Source: CAVYUC01 sp963783085 (lineage in GTDB: Bacteria; Bacteroidota; Bacteroidia; Bacteroidales; Prolixibacteraceae). From it: a stretch of 64,000 nt of DNA. This document shows positions 31,049 through 40,421 of this stretch, piece after piece; position 1 is the first letter of the stretch; the number at the start of each line of letters is the position of its first letter. Where the stretch lies: the NCBI GenBank assembly GCA_963783085.1, contig CAWAMJ010000011.1, positions 124,001-188,000 of the forward strand, written 5' to 3'. The notes below the pieces were generated by a model that saw only the letters and a list, made by a program, of their open reading frames with translations, was not told the origin of the DNA and ran no database searches. A program made the translations under genes and the position numbers.

Positions 31049-32290
31049 TTACTTTTCTTTATTCTTTCTGGTATCTTTTGGCACATTTGCTTTAAGGAAA
31101 CGTTCGCTGATTCCGGTCATTTTAGGATCCATGGTGAAGGTGTTTGATTCTCTCTTGTATTGACCATATCCGGTGAATACAAAATTTTCAGTTTCTCCGC
31201 TGGGCAACTGCATCGGCAGTACGAATTCCATCGAGGTTTCCCCTGTTTCAATCCGTATGTTTCCGGAACCCCGGATTATTTTTGCCGAAAATTCATGCAT
31301 TTCTTTATTTCCCAAGGCGTAACCGCCAAAATCAATTACGCCGTTTGCGTTTGTTAACGGAGCAATCCCCCAGTTATCCGTTTCACCAATTGTAAAATTG
31401 ACCTCCTTAAAATTTACCGTTAATGCCGCTCTGTTTTTTTCCTGAACTACAGCCATACTCACGGGTTTTTGACTTACCAGTTGCATCCTGCCACCCGGCC
31501 TGGGTTCCTGAAGCACCTTGAAAGTTGCAGGTTTTTCCAGGTAGATATAAAGTTCCTGCAGACCATCCGTTGGTGTACATGTATTTTTCCACCCCCAGGT
31601 AAAGCCAGGCCCTAATAAAGTTACGGTTCCGGAGCCGGCGCCTACATCAGGCCCGGTAACCAGAAAAGTAGTTGCCTCCCAGGTATGATCAAGATTTGCA
31701 TCCACACGCGTTGGCTTGTCAATAATATCTCTGGAATCGGCAGCAAACTGGTCGTCGTAATAAGGAGTTGTAGTAGATGCATTTTGCGCATCCAGATAGG
31801 AAGCTGAAGGACCATGTCCCGTACCTTTTAAACCATGGTTTGTCATTAATAATTGCACCCAGTGAATATTATCCGTTGGATCGCTGCCATGGGGAACGTA
31901 ACGGGCATGTATCCACACACCAACTGCCATAGACGTTCCAACTGCATCATACGTTTTAATTTCGATGGCATCGTCTGATAAAGTAGTGGTGGCATTGTTA
32001 AAAGTCCAGCCCGGATAGGCGTTATTAAGAATGGTTACGTAATTTGCCGGCATGGTAGCCTCTTCCGTTGGAAAAATAATATTGGGGTAGAGCTCTGTTT
32101 TGCACTGTAACAAACCGGTTACATAAGGTTCCTCGGGGTCGAAATCCCCAGACATGTTATAGCCGAATTCGGTTGAGGGTGCAAAACTCGGAACAACCAC
32201 ATGACACGATGAAAATAACAAAACTGCAAGGCCCAGGCCTGCAATTTTTTCCGATAGTTTTGAACGGGATAAATGCTTTTTCTTTTTCAT
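31049..32290 (-). CDS. Hypothetical lipoprotein
   Basis: A 413-residue protein of unrecognised family. A basic start (MKKKKHLSRSKLSEK) and hydrophobic segment end in the lipobox LLFSSC, so it is probably anchored to the membrane, surface-exposed or periplasmic. The mature part is rich in T, G and aromatic residues (GPGFTWGWKNTCTP, NWGIAPLTNANGVIDFGGYALG), suggesting beta-sandwich structure. The start at 32290 gives the lipoprotein signal; an ATG 16 codons upstream does not improve it. It is convergent, 25 bp apart, with the LMF homologue. Confidence 0.65.
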   Translation of the reverse strand: MKKKKHLSRSKLSEKIAGLGLAVLLFSSCHVVVPSFAPSTEFGYNMSGDFDPEEPYVTGLLQCKTELYPNIIFPTEEATMPANYVTILNNAYPGWTFNNATTTLSDDAIEIKTYDAVGTSMAVGVWIHARYVPHGSDPTDNIHWVQLLMTNHGLKGTGHGPSASYLDAQNASTTTPYYDDQFAADSRDIIDKPTRVDANLDHTWEATTFLVTGPDVGAGSGTVTLLGPGFTWGWKNTCTPTDGLQELYIYLEKPATFKVLQEPRPGGRMQLVSQKPVSMAVVQEKNRAALTVNFKEVNFTIGETDNWGIAPLTNANGVIDFGGYALGNKEMHEFSAKIIRGSGNIRIETGETSMEFVLPMQLPSGETENFVFTGYGQYKRESNTFTMDPKMTGISERFLKANVPKDTRKNKEK

Positions 32291-32774
32291 AACACTTAAA
32301 TTTAATGGTTGAGTCTGCTCTGAAAAGTCTGAGTTCACTGAAGGGATTTAGGGATTTTTGACCTTCCGGAGTGGACTCATGGTTAAAAAGAAATTTATTT
32401 GAATTGCCGGAGAATCCACCTTCACTTTTATTCGAATCAAAATCATTATTCGAAAACCAGCTTTCGCAAAGTAATTTATTAAAAAAAATCCATTCGGCAA
32501 AAAATACAAATACGAAAACTTTGATTGCCAGAAACTTCAATACGTTCTTTTTAACAATCCATATCAAATTATCGGTTTTGATTTTTCATCTTTCTTTTCA
32601 TGGAAGGAGGTAATAAAGAATAAAAATATTGCTGGCACCAGGAATTTGCCGGCATTCAAAGCTCCGGACAACGTCAACCGGATGCCAGCAACAACGTTCA
32701 TTAATTATCCGACATTGACTCACTTTTATTAAATTTATGGACGAAAACAAAAACTTATCTAAAACATCATTATC
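32291..32774. other. Divergent non-coding region, 484 bp
   Basis: This AT-rich gap lies between the lipoprotein gene and the divergent Gfo/Idh/MocA gene. I see no convincing hairpin, repeat or small gene in it. It presumably holds both promoters. The leader before 32775 is rich in T and A, with no clear Shine-Dalgarno site. Confidence 0.4.
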
Positions 32775-33812
32775 ATGAAAATTTGGAACATCGGTATTAT
32801 TGGTGCTGGAATGATTGCAGACTTTCACGCGCAGGCCATTGAATCTCTGCCCAATACCCGGCTGTCGGGATTCTGGAACATCCGAAATGAAAAAGCAGTT
32901 AAAATGGCGGAAAAATACGGGGTTAAAAGCTGGGATTCCGTCACCGGTATGTTAAAATCAGGTGAAGTTGATATGGTGATGATTGCTACCCCCAGCGGCG
33001 CGCATATGGAACCTGCAGTTGAAGCTGCCAAATACGGAGTGCATGTTTTGTGTGAAAAACCACTCGAAATAAAAACCGACCGGATCGATCGTATGATAGA
33101 CGCGCACCGGAAAGCAGGAACATTCCTGGGGGGAATTTTTAATTTGAGGTACAATGAGACCACCCGGATAATAAAAAAAGCAGTTGAAAAAAATCGTTTG
33201 GGTTCAATAACCTGCGCCTCGGTACATGTTCCATGGTGGAGAACTAATGATTATTATAAAGGGTGGCACGGCACCTGGGATCTCGATGGAGGTGGAGCAT
33301 TAATGAACCAGTCCATCCACATGGTCGATTTGCTTCTTTACATAATGGGGCCAGTTGAGTGCTTGGGAGCATTCAGTTCGAAGGTTGGGCATCCGCAGAT
33401 TGAAACGGAAGACACAACAGTGAGCATCATTCAATTTAAGAACAAAGCCCTCGGTTTGATTTACGGAACAACCGCTTCTTTCCCGGGACAATTCCGGCGC
33501 CTGGAAATTACCGGCACCAACGGAACTATCGTTTTGGTTGAAAACAGCTTGCAGGTGTGGCAATTTGCAGATGAAACCGACGAGGATAAGGAAATAATTA
33601 ATAAATACGGCAAAATTGAAGGTGGTGGCGGGGTTGCCGATCCTGCGGCTATCTCTTTTGAAAATCATGCCAGGAATATTTCAGCATTTATAAAAGCGAT
33701 TGAGGAAAACCGACCATTCGAAATCGACGGAACGGAGGCACGAAAAGCAGTGGAATTGATTCTGAATATCTATAAGGCAGCGGAAAACCGGGTTATAATG
33801 AAAAACAAATGA
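32775..33812 (+). CDS. Gfo/Idh/MocA family oxidoreductase
   Basis: A 345-residue NAD(P)-dependent dehydrogenase without export signal. The Rossmann motif GIIGAGMIA is at 7-15 and EKP at 94-96 (HVLCEKPLE). The C-terminal part has GSITCASVHVPWWRTNDYY, then GGGALMNQSIHMVDLLLY, where QSIHxxD is the usual catalytic lysine-partner region with H and D. It resembles UDP-N-acetylglucosamine 3-dehydrogenase and myo-inositol dehydrogenase branches. It begins a same-strand run with DUF5916, another Gfo/Idh/MocA and DUF6807 genes, suggesting sugar or glycoside catabolism. Confidence 0.87.
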   Translation: MKIWNIGIIGAGMIADFHAQAIESLPNTRLSGFWNIRNEKAVKMAEKYGVKSWDSVTGMLKSGEVDMVMIATPSGAHMEPAVEAAKYGVHVLCEKPLEIKTDRIDRMIDAHRKAGTFLGGIFNLRYNETTRIIKKAVEKNRLGSITCASVHVPWWRTNDYYKGWHGTWDLDGGGALMNQSIHMVDLLLYIMGPVECLGAFSSKVGHPQIETEDTTVSIIQFKNKALGLIYGTTASFPGQFRRLEITGTNGTIVLVENSLQVWQFADETDEDKEIINKYGKIEGGGGVADPAAISFENHARNISAFIKAIEENRPFEIDGTEARKAVELILNIYKAAENRVIMKNK

Positions 33813-33895
33813 GTATGTTTGGAGTGCATTTATCAATTACTTTATAAACTCAGCTCTTTTAGCGAGAAATTATTCAGAATCTCAACATTCTGCAC

Positions 33896-36325
33896 ATGAA
33901 ACAGGCTCATGACTATTTTTTTAAAATACATTCTGCCGGTATACTACCTGAGACTGTAAACACAAAAAGATTTACCGAAATATGTATTCTGTTTACCATT
34001 TGTTTGTTTTGCTTTAATCAAAAAGCCTGCGGTCAAAGAGAGGTTGACCTCAGCCGGTATTCACCTGCTTATTTTGACTCGATCAGGTCGTTGGTTTATG
34101 ATACAACAACAGAGCATTTTACAGTTGATGCTTATCGCTTGGCCCCGGTTGAAAAAATTAACATCGACGGTAAACTGGACGAAGAAGCGTGGTATAAAGC
34201 CGAACATTCGGGCAGTTTCACCGAAAAGGAGCCCTATCCGTTGGTTCCAATGAGTGAGGACACCGAATTTGCTGTTTTATATGATGATGAGAATTTGTAT
34301 ATAGGAGTCTGGTGCTGGGACTCGGAGCCGGACAAAATTATTCAGCAACTTTCGCCAAGAGGAACCTCCGGCCCCGATAACCTGATGATATTTATTGACA
34401 GTTATCACGACCGCCGGACCGGTTATAAATTTGTGGTTTCGCCAACCGGCGTGCAAGGCGATGAGTTGCGGTACGATGACATTAAACGGGATGACAACTG
34501 GAATGGGATTTGGTATTCGGAAGGATCAGTGGATGAAAAAGGTTGGTATGCCGAAGTAAAAATACCCTTCTTTAATTTACGGTATTCAGCTAAAGAACAT
34601 CAAACCTGGGGGTTTAACATCATGAGAACCATCTCGAAGGATGCTTCCCGCGGACAGTGGAAACCTCACCTGCCGGAATGGGATAATACCACGCGCATGT
34701 CTCAAATGGGAAATATTAACAACATTCATAATATTAAATCAGGAAGAACTTTGGAATTCAGGCCTTATGTTGTAGCCAGTAAATCGAAAACAATTGACTA
34801 CGGATTGTCAAAAGGGTTGAATTTTGGGGGAGATATTCGTTACAGTCCAACTCCGAATCTTACTGCAGATTTCACTTTTAATCCGGATTTCGCACAGGTA
34901 GATGCCGATGTTTTTGAGATAAACCTCACTCGTTTCCCAACACGTTTTAAAGAACTCAGGCCCTTCTTTACCGAAAGGATTAATATATTCAATACTCCTT
35001 TAGAACTGTTTTACAGCCGGCGAATCGGCGCAAAAGGAGATATTCTCGGCGGAGTTAAAATGACAGGAAAACTGCGCCATGGAATTGAGTTCGGCGTACT
35101 TGGCAATGTTACCGGTGAATCTTTTTTTTCCAGTTCACTTCAAAATACAGAACCGGCAATATTCAGCGTTATGCGGGTTAAGAAAGACATTTTAGGTTCA
35201 AGTAACATTGGCGTTCTTGCCGCCACAAAGGAACATGCAGATGAATACAACAGAATTATTGGATTTGACGGCAGCTTCCTGCTGAATAAAAATGATATAA
35301 TTGATTTTCAGGTGGCAACAGGGCGAACAGAAATGGAATACAATCAAAATATGGCTTATATCCTGTCCTATACCCGCACCGGCGACCTTTTTGGTTTTAG
35401 CTGTAATTACAACAGAACAGAACCTGCATTCGAAATTAACCGCATTGGCTATATTCAAAAAGAACCTGACCGGGGTTGGAACCAATATTCCGGCCTTTTT
35501 CGAATGAGCCCGCGAATCAATAAACATCATATCCGCAGAATTATAACCAATATTAAGTATGGGTTTAACAGAGACCTGTTTACATCGAGATACATAAACC
35601 GCTGGCTGAAATTGTTCCCGGATTTTACTCCCGCGGAGAAATTTGGTAATGTGGTTCATACCGGTTCCGGTAACCGGGTAATCGATGGTGGAAAAAGAAC
35701 GGCAAACAACTTTAAAGTGGGCGGAGATGTTACAGTTATACTGTTAAACGAAGCCTCATTTTCATCGGGGTATGATCATTTTACTGCTACTGAACTGACC
35801 GGTAATTATTCGGGAAATTTCCTGACCATGAATTATTCAACCCGCCCGATTCGTTTAGGCTCCAAACTTGCCGGAACCGCAACGGCATCAGGGGGTACAT
35901 ATTATAACTTTGATCAGAAATACGTTGGAATACAAAAAAATCTTGCCCTAAATGGAGAAGGCCGCATAACATCTTATATTATTACAGAACTGGCGGGTGG
36001 ATATACACGGACATACAACACAGCTCATGAGATTGACGGGCAGTATTTTAAACTGTCATCAAACACAACCTGGATGTTTACAAAAGATTTTTTTATCCGG
36101 TTGCATGCGCAGGGAATTTTCGGAACTACAAATTATTATGAAAAGCAAATAAATAACGATTACCTGCTTAGTTGTCTTCTCAGTTGGGAATACCGGCCCG
36201 GGAGTTTCCTGTATCTGGCCTACAACGAAAGTCGTTTTGATCAGTCAAATCCTGATGTGTGGAAGAAACTGCAACTGGAAAACCGGACATTGATTCTTAA
36301 AATTTCATACTTCTTCAGCATCTGA
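33896..36325 (+). CDS. DUF5916 outer-membrane protein with CBM9-like N-terminal domain
   Basis: An 809-residue protein. A hydrophobic signal (ICILFTICLFCFNQKACGQ) lies near residues 27-47, which leaves a rather long leader, so the true start may be later. The CBM9-like sugar-binding domain begins KINIDGKLDEEAWYKAE (about 85-101), with YDDENLYIGVWCWD and FKFVVSPTGVQ-like strands. The DUF5916 part from about 280 is strand-rich and ends in an aromatic C-terminus (LILKISYFFSI), as in outer-membrane beta-barrels. The ligand is unknown. It lies 83 bp after the Gfo/Idh/MocA gene. Confidence 0.82.
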   Translation: MKQAHDYFFKIHSAGILPETVNTKRFTEICILFTICLFCFNQKACGQREVDLSRYSPAYFDSIRSLVYDTTTEHFTVDAYRLAPVEKINIDGKLDEEAWYKAEHSGSFTEKEPYPLVPMSEDTEFAVLYDDENLYIGVWCWDSEPDKIIQQLSPRGTSGPDNLMIFIDSYHDRRTGYKFVVSPTGVQGDELRYDDIKRDDNWNGIWYSEGSVDEKGWYAEVKIPFFNLRYSAKEHQTWGFNIMRTISKDASRGQWKPHLPEWDNTTRMSQMGNINNIHNIKSGRTLEFRPYVVASKSKTIDYGLSKGLNFGGDIRYSPTPNLTADFTFNPDFAQVDADVFEINLTRFPTRFKELRPFFTERINIFNTPLELFYSRRIGAKGDILGGVKMTGKLRHGIEFGVLGNVTGESFFSSSLQNTEPAIFSVMRVKKDILGSSNIGVLAATKEHADEYNRIIGFDGSFLLNKNDIIDFQVATGRTEMEYNQNMAYILSYTRTGDLFGFSCNYNRTEPAFEINRIGYIQKEPDRGWNQYSGLFRMSPRINKHHIRRIITNIKYGFNRDLFTSRYINRWLKLFPDFTPAEKFGNVVHTGSGNRVIDGGKRTANNFKVGGDVTVILLNEASFSSGYDHFTATELTGNYSGNFLTMNYSTRPIRLGSKLAGTATASGGTYYNFDQKYVGIQKNLALNGEGRITSYIITELAGGYTRTYNTAHEIDGQYFKLSSNTTWMFTKDFFIRLHAQGIFGTTNYYEKQINNDYLLSCLLSWEYRPGSFLYLAYNESRFDQSNPDVWKKLQLENRTLILKISYFFSI

Positions 36326-36496
36326 TTAATAAACCATGAACATTCGGATTTGCCTTCAATACAGCCTCCTAGCCCTTTTCTCTGATTTTCGGCAAAAGCA
36401 ACTTTACATGCAATTTTTCGCCGGGAGACGGTGTTTTTCCCTGAATTTTCATGTAAGTTTGGCTAATAAGTTTTCAAAAAATTAAAACGTTACGAT

Positions 36497-37666
36497 ATGA
36501 AATCCAACAGACGAAATTTTTTCCGCCAGTCACTGGCATCCGTTTCAGGACTTGCGGCTGCATCTATGTTTCCCGGTGACCTGTTTGGCCGCGGTCTGCA
36601 CTCCACTTCCCGGCCGGAGGAAATTATCCTGAAACCCGGAAAACGGATGCAACCCAAAGATTCGATTCGTTTTTCGGTAATTGGCCTGAACCACGGGCAT
36701 ATTTACGGCATGGTAAACGCGCTGATAACCGGCGGTGGAAAACTGGTGGCGGTTTATTCCAGGGAACCTGAACTGCTGCCGGGATTTACCAAACGTTATC
36801 CCGATGTAAAAGTCGCAAAAAGTGAAGAAGAAATCCTCGGCGACAATTCCATCCAGCTGGTAGCCACCGCAGGAATTCCGGTCGACCGGGCGCCGCTCGG
36901 AATCCGTGTGATGAAATCGGGAAAGGATTACATGTCCGACAAACCCGGCATTGTTACATTCGATCAGTTTAAAGAAGTGAAAAAAGTGCAGAAGCAAACC
37001 GGCCGGATTTATTCAATCATGTACAGCGAACGGTTGGGAAATCCCGCGTCATTTCAAGCCGGGGAATTGGTTGAATCGGGCGCCATCGGAAAAGTTGTTC
37101 AAACCATCGGGCTTGGTCCGCATCGCATGCGCCCGGAAAGCCGTCCCGACTGGTTTTTTGACCCCGACAAAGCCGGTGGCATTCTGTGCGACATCGGCTC
37201 GCACCAATGCGACCAATTCCTTTTTTATACCAACTCCAAACAAGCCCAGGTAAATTATTCACAAGTCGGTAATTTTAACCTGCCGGATTATCCGCGATAT
37301 ATGGACTTTGGCGATATGAGCGTTCGCAGCCCCCACGCCACCGGTTATATCCGTATCGACTGGTTTACACCCAACGGCCTGGATACCTGGGGCGATGGCC
37401 GCACATTCATTTTAGGTACCGACGGTTACATCGAAATGAGAAAGTACACCGATATTGCCGGCCGCGAAGGTACCGATCATCTGTTTTTGGTCAATCAGAA
37501 GGAAACCAAATACTACGATTGTTCCAAAGTTCATACCCCTTACGGCGAAAGGCTGGTAAGCGATGTAGCCAACCGCACCGAAACCGCCATGACGCAGGAT
37601 CACTGTTTCCTTGCCACCGAACTGGCATTGACAGCCCAAAAAAATGCCCATAAACTAAACGTTTGA
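36497..37666 (+). CDS. Tat-exported Gfo/Idh/MocA family oxidoreductase
   Basis: A 389-residue dehydrogenase with a twin-arginine signal (SNRRNFFRQSLASVSGLAAA), so it is exported folded with its cofactor. The Rossmann segment is FSVIGLNHGHIYGM (about 55-68). The usual EKP is replaced by DKP (YMSDKPGIV), seen in some exported branches. GGILCDIGSHQCDQFLFYT carries the GSHxxD active-site pattern. Exported Gfo/Idh/MocA enzymes can oxidise glycosides to 3-keto forms in the periplasm, which fits the DUF1080 and epimerase-like proteins elsewhere in the window. This link is inference. Confidence 0.85.
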   Translation: MKSNRRNFFRQSLASVSGLAAASMFPGDLFGRGLHSTSRPEEIILKPGKRMQPKDSIRFSVIGLNHGHIYGMVNALITGGGKLVAVYSREPELLPGFTKRYPDVKVAKSEEEILGDNSIQLVATAGIPVDRAPLGIRVMKSGKDYMSDKPGIVTFDQFKEVKKVQKQTGRIYSIMYSERLGNPASFQAGELVESGAIGKVVQTIGLGPHRMRPESRPDWFFDPDKAGGILCDIGSHQCDQFLFYTNSKQAQVNYSQVGNFNLPDYPRYMDFGDMSVRSPHATGYIRIDWFTPNGLDTWGDGRTFILGTDGYIEMRKYTDIAGREGTDHLFLVNQKETKYYDCSKVHTPYGERLVSDVANRTETAMTQDHCFLATELALTAQKNAHKLNV

Positions 37667-37696
37667 ATTTCCTGATTTAATTACAATAAAAATGAA

Positions 37697-37703
37697 AAGG
37701 AGG
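37697..37703 (+). promoter_or_regulatory. Strong Shine-Dalgarno site AAGGAGG
   Basis: AAGGAGG lies 7 bases before the ATG at 37711. Full-length Shine-Dalgarno sites are unusual in Bacteroidota, whose genes mostly lack them, and none of the neighbouring genes has one this good. Confidence 0.6.
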
Positions 37704-37710
37704 AATAAAA

Positions 37711-38175
37711 ATGTCTTACACCGTTGATTTTAAAAACGTATCTGTGGCGGGACTCGAATCTTCACCGGTAGCGGAAGCGCTTGCCGGCCTGCGCGCCAAC
37801 GAAGCCCGTTACTTCATGAACAAATACAACCACGAATTTAAAGTTGTACCGGCCGCAGAAAGTCGGGAGACACTTGATTATGTGAACCGGGTTTTGAAAG
37901 AAGAACGTGATATTGAGTTCGCGGCCAAACCTTTGGAAACGTCGCTATTTCAGGTGGAAAACATCCGGTGGGCCTTCGTCTTTTATGAAAGCGGACTGGA
38001 AGTTAATGTACTGTATACATTTGACAATCCGAAAAAACGGGCGGTTGGTTTTAAACTTTCTGAGGGAATGGAAGTGCCAAAGGAATTGGAAGGCAGGTTT
38101 AAATTTGCCCGGCAAAAGTCTAAACTGGCCGGAACAATCCGCGGGTCGTTTTTTGTCATTAAAGGAGAGTATTAA
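37711..38175 (+). CDS. Hypothetical cytoplasmic protein
   Basis: A 154-residue protein I do not recognise. It has no signal or membrane segment. It is mixed alpha/beta by eye: an N-terminal region SVAGLESSPVAEALAGLRANEARYFM (a long helix), a charged middle, then strands (WAFVFYESGLEVNVLYTF). Its 45-bp gap after the Tat dehydrogenase suggests co-transcription. The start is fixed by a strong AAGGAGG site. The high coding quality supports a real gene. Confidence 0.55.
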   Translation: MSYTVDFKNVSVAGLESSPVAEALAGLRANEARYFMNKYNHEFKVVPAAESRETLDYVNRVLKEERDIEFAAKPLETSLFQVENIRWAFVFYESGLEVNVLYTFDNPKKRAVGFKLSEGMEVPKELEGRFKFARQKSKLAGTIRGSFFVIKGEY

Positions 38176-38286
38176 AGATTATGCAACGCAAATTTAATCA
38201 CACAATCATCCTGATCTCCAAATTTATCTCCGGCTCAACGCTCGCAGCTCGCAACTCTTGGCTTTGCTTTCTGCTTCTTGCTCTTG

Positions 38287-38335
38287 CCTCCGCCCTCCGC
38301 CCTCTGCCCTCTGCCCTCCGCCCTGCCCTCCGCCC
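38287..38335. repeat. Low-complexity CCCTCYG heptamer tract
   Basis: About seven imperfect tandem copies of the heptamer CCCTCCG/CCCTCTG lie in the 249-bp gap before the DUF6807 gene, next to a CTCGCAGCTCGCAACTC stretch. It reads as non-coding simple sequence; a 63-codon frame through it is repetitive and rejected. Confidence 0.6.
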
Positions 38336-38424
38336 ACAATTATCCCGGATGAGACCGTTATTTTTCAATTAAAAATTAACTTTACGCCTCAAATTCAAAT
38401 GAAGGTTTAGTAAAATCAAAACTT

Positions 38425-39699
38425 ATGTGTTTAAAAAGCAGGTTCAATAGTCCAATTTCAGGAAATCAGTATTTTAAATTATTTGCGTTGGTTCTTTTGT
38501 TTGGCTTCAGTCAGTGCACCAACAAAAGCACGGTCAGCATAACCATGCAGGAAGAACCAATCAATTTCTCCGCCGAAGCGGTGCCGGTACATACAGAAGT
38601 ACAACTGCCCGAACGTTTTCAGGGGGTTCCGGATGATGAATTAACCGTAACGTTGCAAACAAAAGACGGTGCGGTAAGCAACGTTCCCGGCCAGCTCGCA
38701 GAAACGGAAACCGGAAAACAGGAACTGTGGTGGATTTTACCGAAAACCTCTACCAATGGTCCGGTGGAATGGGATGCACAGATCAAACAAGACAGCAGCC
38801 GCCGGCAATCCGGTTTTACATGGGAAGACACGCCCGGTAAACATTTGGATCTGTTTCTCGACGGACGGCGCGTATTTCGCTACAGCTATGAACTGGACGA
38901 ACATTTAACCAAAGGAAATACATTAACCGAACGTAACCGGCCGTTTTATCATTTTTTCGATTTGCAGGGAACCAACAAAATTACCAACGGTCCAGAGGAG
39001 GGGGTTTGGTCGCACCACCGCGGGATAATGATTGGATGGCGAAATGTGGGATTTCAGGGGCAGGATTTATCGTTTTGGGGCATGGAAGATTTAACCGTTC
39101 AGAAGCACGTAAAATTCATCAAAAATGTTGCCGGCCCGGTATTCGCCACAACCGAAGCATTAATCAACTGGAACGACAGCGCCGGGACTACTGTTATCGA
39201 AGAAGTCCGGCAGGCAAAAATTTACCGGCAGCCGGCGCCTGGTTTGCTCATCCTCGATTTTACATCCACGTTAAAAGCAGTAAACGGTGCGGTGAGCCTC
39301 GATGGAAATGCCGAACATGGCGGGGTGCAGTTCAGGGCGCACAACGATGTTGCCGAAGGAGCACCCGGCTCAGAAAAACCGACCTATTTTTTCCACCAGG
39401 AAAACATCGACCCGCATACGGATTACAACCTTCCGTGGGTGGCTATGAGTTATGGGTTAAACAACAAAACATACAGCATTCTTCAGATGGACAATCCTGA
39501 AAATCCGGATTCAACCATTTGGTCCGCATATCGCGACTATGGACGTTTTGGCGCATTCTTTACTAAAAAACTGGCCGCAAATGAATCCTTCACTGTTCAG
39601 TACCGGTTCTGGATGGGCGAAGAAACCATGCCGGACAGGGGTGTGCTTTCCGCCAAATATCAGGCCTACATTCATCCGGTAAAAATACAACCTGAATAA
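38425..39699 (+). CDS. DUF6807 (PmoA family) lipoprotein
   Basis: A 424-residue protein. The hydrophobic N-terminus ends in a lipobox-like LLFGFSQC near residue 31. The DUF6807 core follows: RPFYHFFDLQGTNKITNG, then SHHRGIMIGWRNVGF, the family's HHRG motif, and later WVAMSYGLNNKTYSI. The family occurs in carbohydrate-related clusters of Bacteroidota and Planctomycetota; its PmoA name refers to a database label, not methane oxidation. Role unknown. A strong terminator directly follows. Confidence 0.8.
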   Translation: MCLKSRFNSPISGNQYFKLFALVLLFGFSQCTNKSTVSITMQEEPINFSAEAVPVHTEVQLPERFQGVPDDELTVTLQTKDGAVSNVPGQLAETETGKQELWWILPKTSTNGPVEWDAQIKQDSSRRQSGFTWEDTPGKHLDLFLDGRRVFRYSYELDEHLTKGNTLTERNRPFYHFFDLQGTNKITNGPEEGVWSHHRGIMIGWRNVGFQGQDLSFWGMEDLTVQKHVKFIKNVAGPVFATTEALINWNDSAGTTVIEEVRQAKIYRQPAPGLLILDFTSTLKAVNGAVSLDGNAEHGGVQFRAHNDVAEGAPGSEKPTYFFHQENIDPHTDYNLPWVAMSYGLNNKTYSILQMDNPENPDSTIWSAYRDYGRFGAFFTKKLAANESFTVQYRFWMGEETMPDRGVLSAKYQAYIHPVKIQPE

Positions 39700-39715
39700 A
39701 TCCAGGCAAAGATGC

Positions 39716-39750
39716 GATGCCCCGGATCATCCGGGGCGTCTCTTTTTATT
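39716..39750 (+). terminator. Rho-independent terminator after the DUF6807 gene
   Basis: GCCCCGGAT and ATCCGGGGC form a near-perfect stem (39719-39737) extended outward by A-T and G-C pairs, then CTCTTTTTATT. It lies 20 bp past the stop codon. Confidence 0.75.
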
Positions 39751-39772
39751 ACATTTTCTGCCATACATCATG

Positions 39773-40417
39773 GAACCGCCGCGTGTTCAGCGCACTCTTC
39801 GTCCCTCTCCGCTTTGGAGAGGGAAAGTCACGGCCTGCCGGGACAGGGAGAGGCCTTTTATCGTCCTGTTAAGGACGAAATACGGGTAGAAATATAAATC
39901 TCGAAAAACCATTTCGTCCCGTACGGGACGAGAGAATCTTTAATAAATGATCATGCTACCCATATCCGGCACCTAACGGCGCCGGCCAATGGGGAACAAA
40001 ATCCGACAGCTTCCGCAGGACCTGACCCATTCGAACCGCCGCCTGTTCAGCGCATTCTTCCTCCCTCTCCGCCTTGGAGAGGGAAAGTCACGGCCCGCCG
40101 GGACAGGGAGAGGCCATATCGCCAGTAGCGCAAAAGAAGCAACCTAGCCACAACCCTTTATCGTCCTGTTAAGGACGAAATACGGGTAGAAATATAAATC
40201 TCGAAAAACCATTTCGTCCCGTACGGGACGAGAGAATCTTTAATAAACGATCATGCTACCCATATCCGGCACCTAACGGCGCCGGCCAATGGGGAACAAA
40301 ATCCGACAGCGTCCGCAGGACCTCACCCATTCGAACCGCCGCCTGTTCAGGGCACTCCTCATCCCTCTCCGCCATGGAGAGGGAAAGTCACGGCCCGCCG
40401 GGACAGAGGGAGAGGCC
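39773..40417. repeat. Composite hairpin repeat R1-R2-R1-R2-R1
   Basis: Two modules alternate. R1 (39773-39855, 40033-40115, 40333-40417; about 84 bp) starts GAACCGCCGC and holds the hairpin CCCTCTCC/GGAGAGGG. R2 (39857-40032 and 40157-40332; 176 bp, three mismatches) holds TCGTCCT/AGGACGA and CGTCCCGTACGGGACG. A 41-bp insert precedes the second R2. The repeats fill the gap between the DUF6807 and DUF4136 genes and stop 4 bp from the DUF4136 stop codon. No coding potential is seen. They resemble mosaic intergenic palindromic elements. Confidence 0.85.
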
Positions 40418-40421
40418 ATCG

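Noticed and set aside
38181..38372. 63-codon frame across the heptamer tract
   Set aside because: Its sequence is the translation of simple repeats (ALRPLPSALRP) and has no other support.
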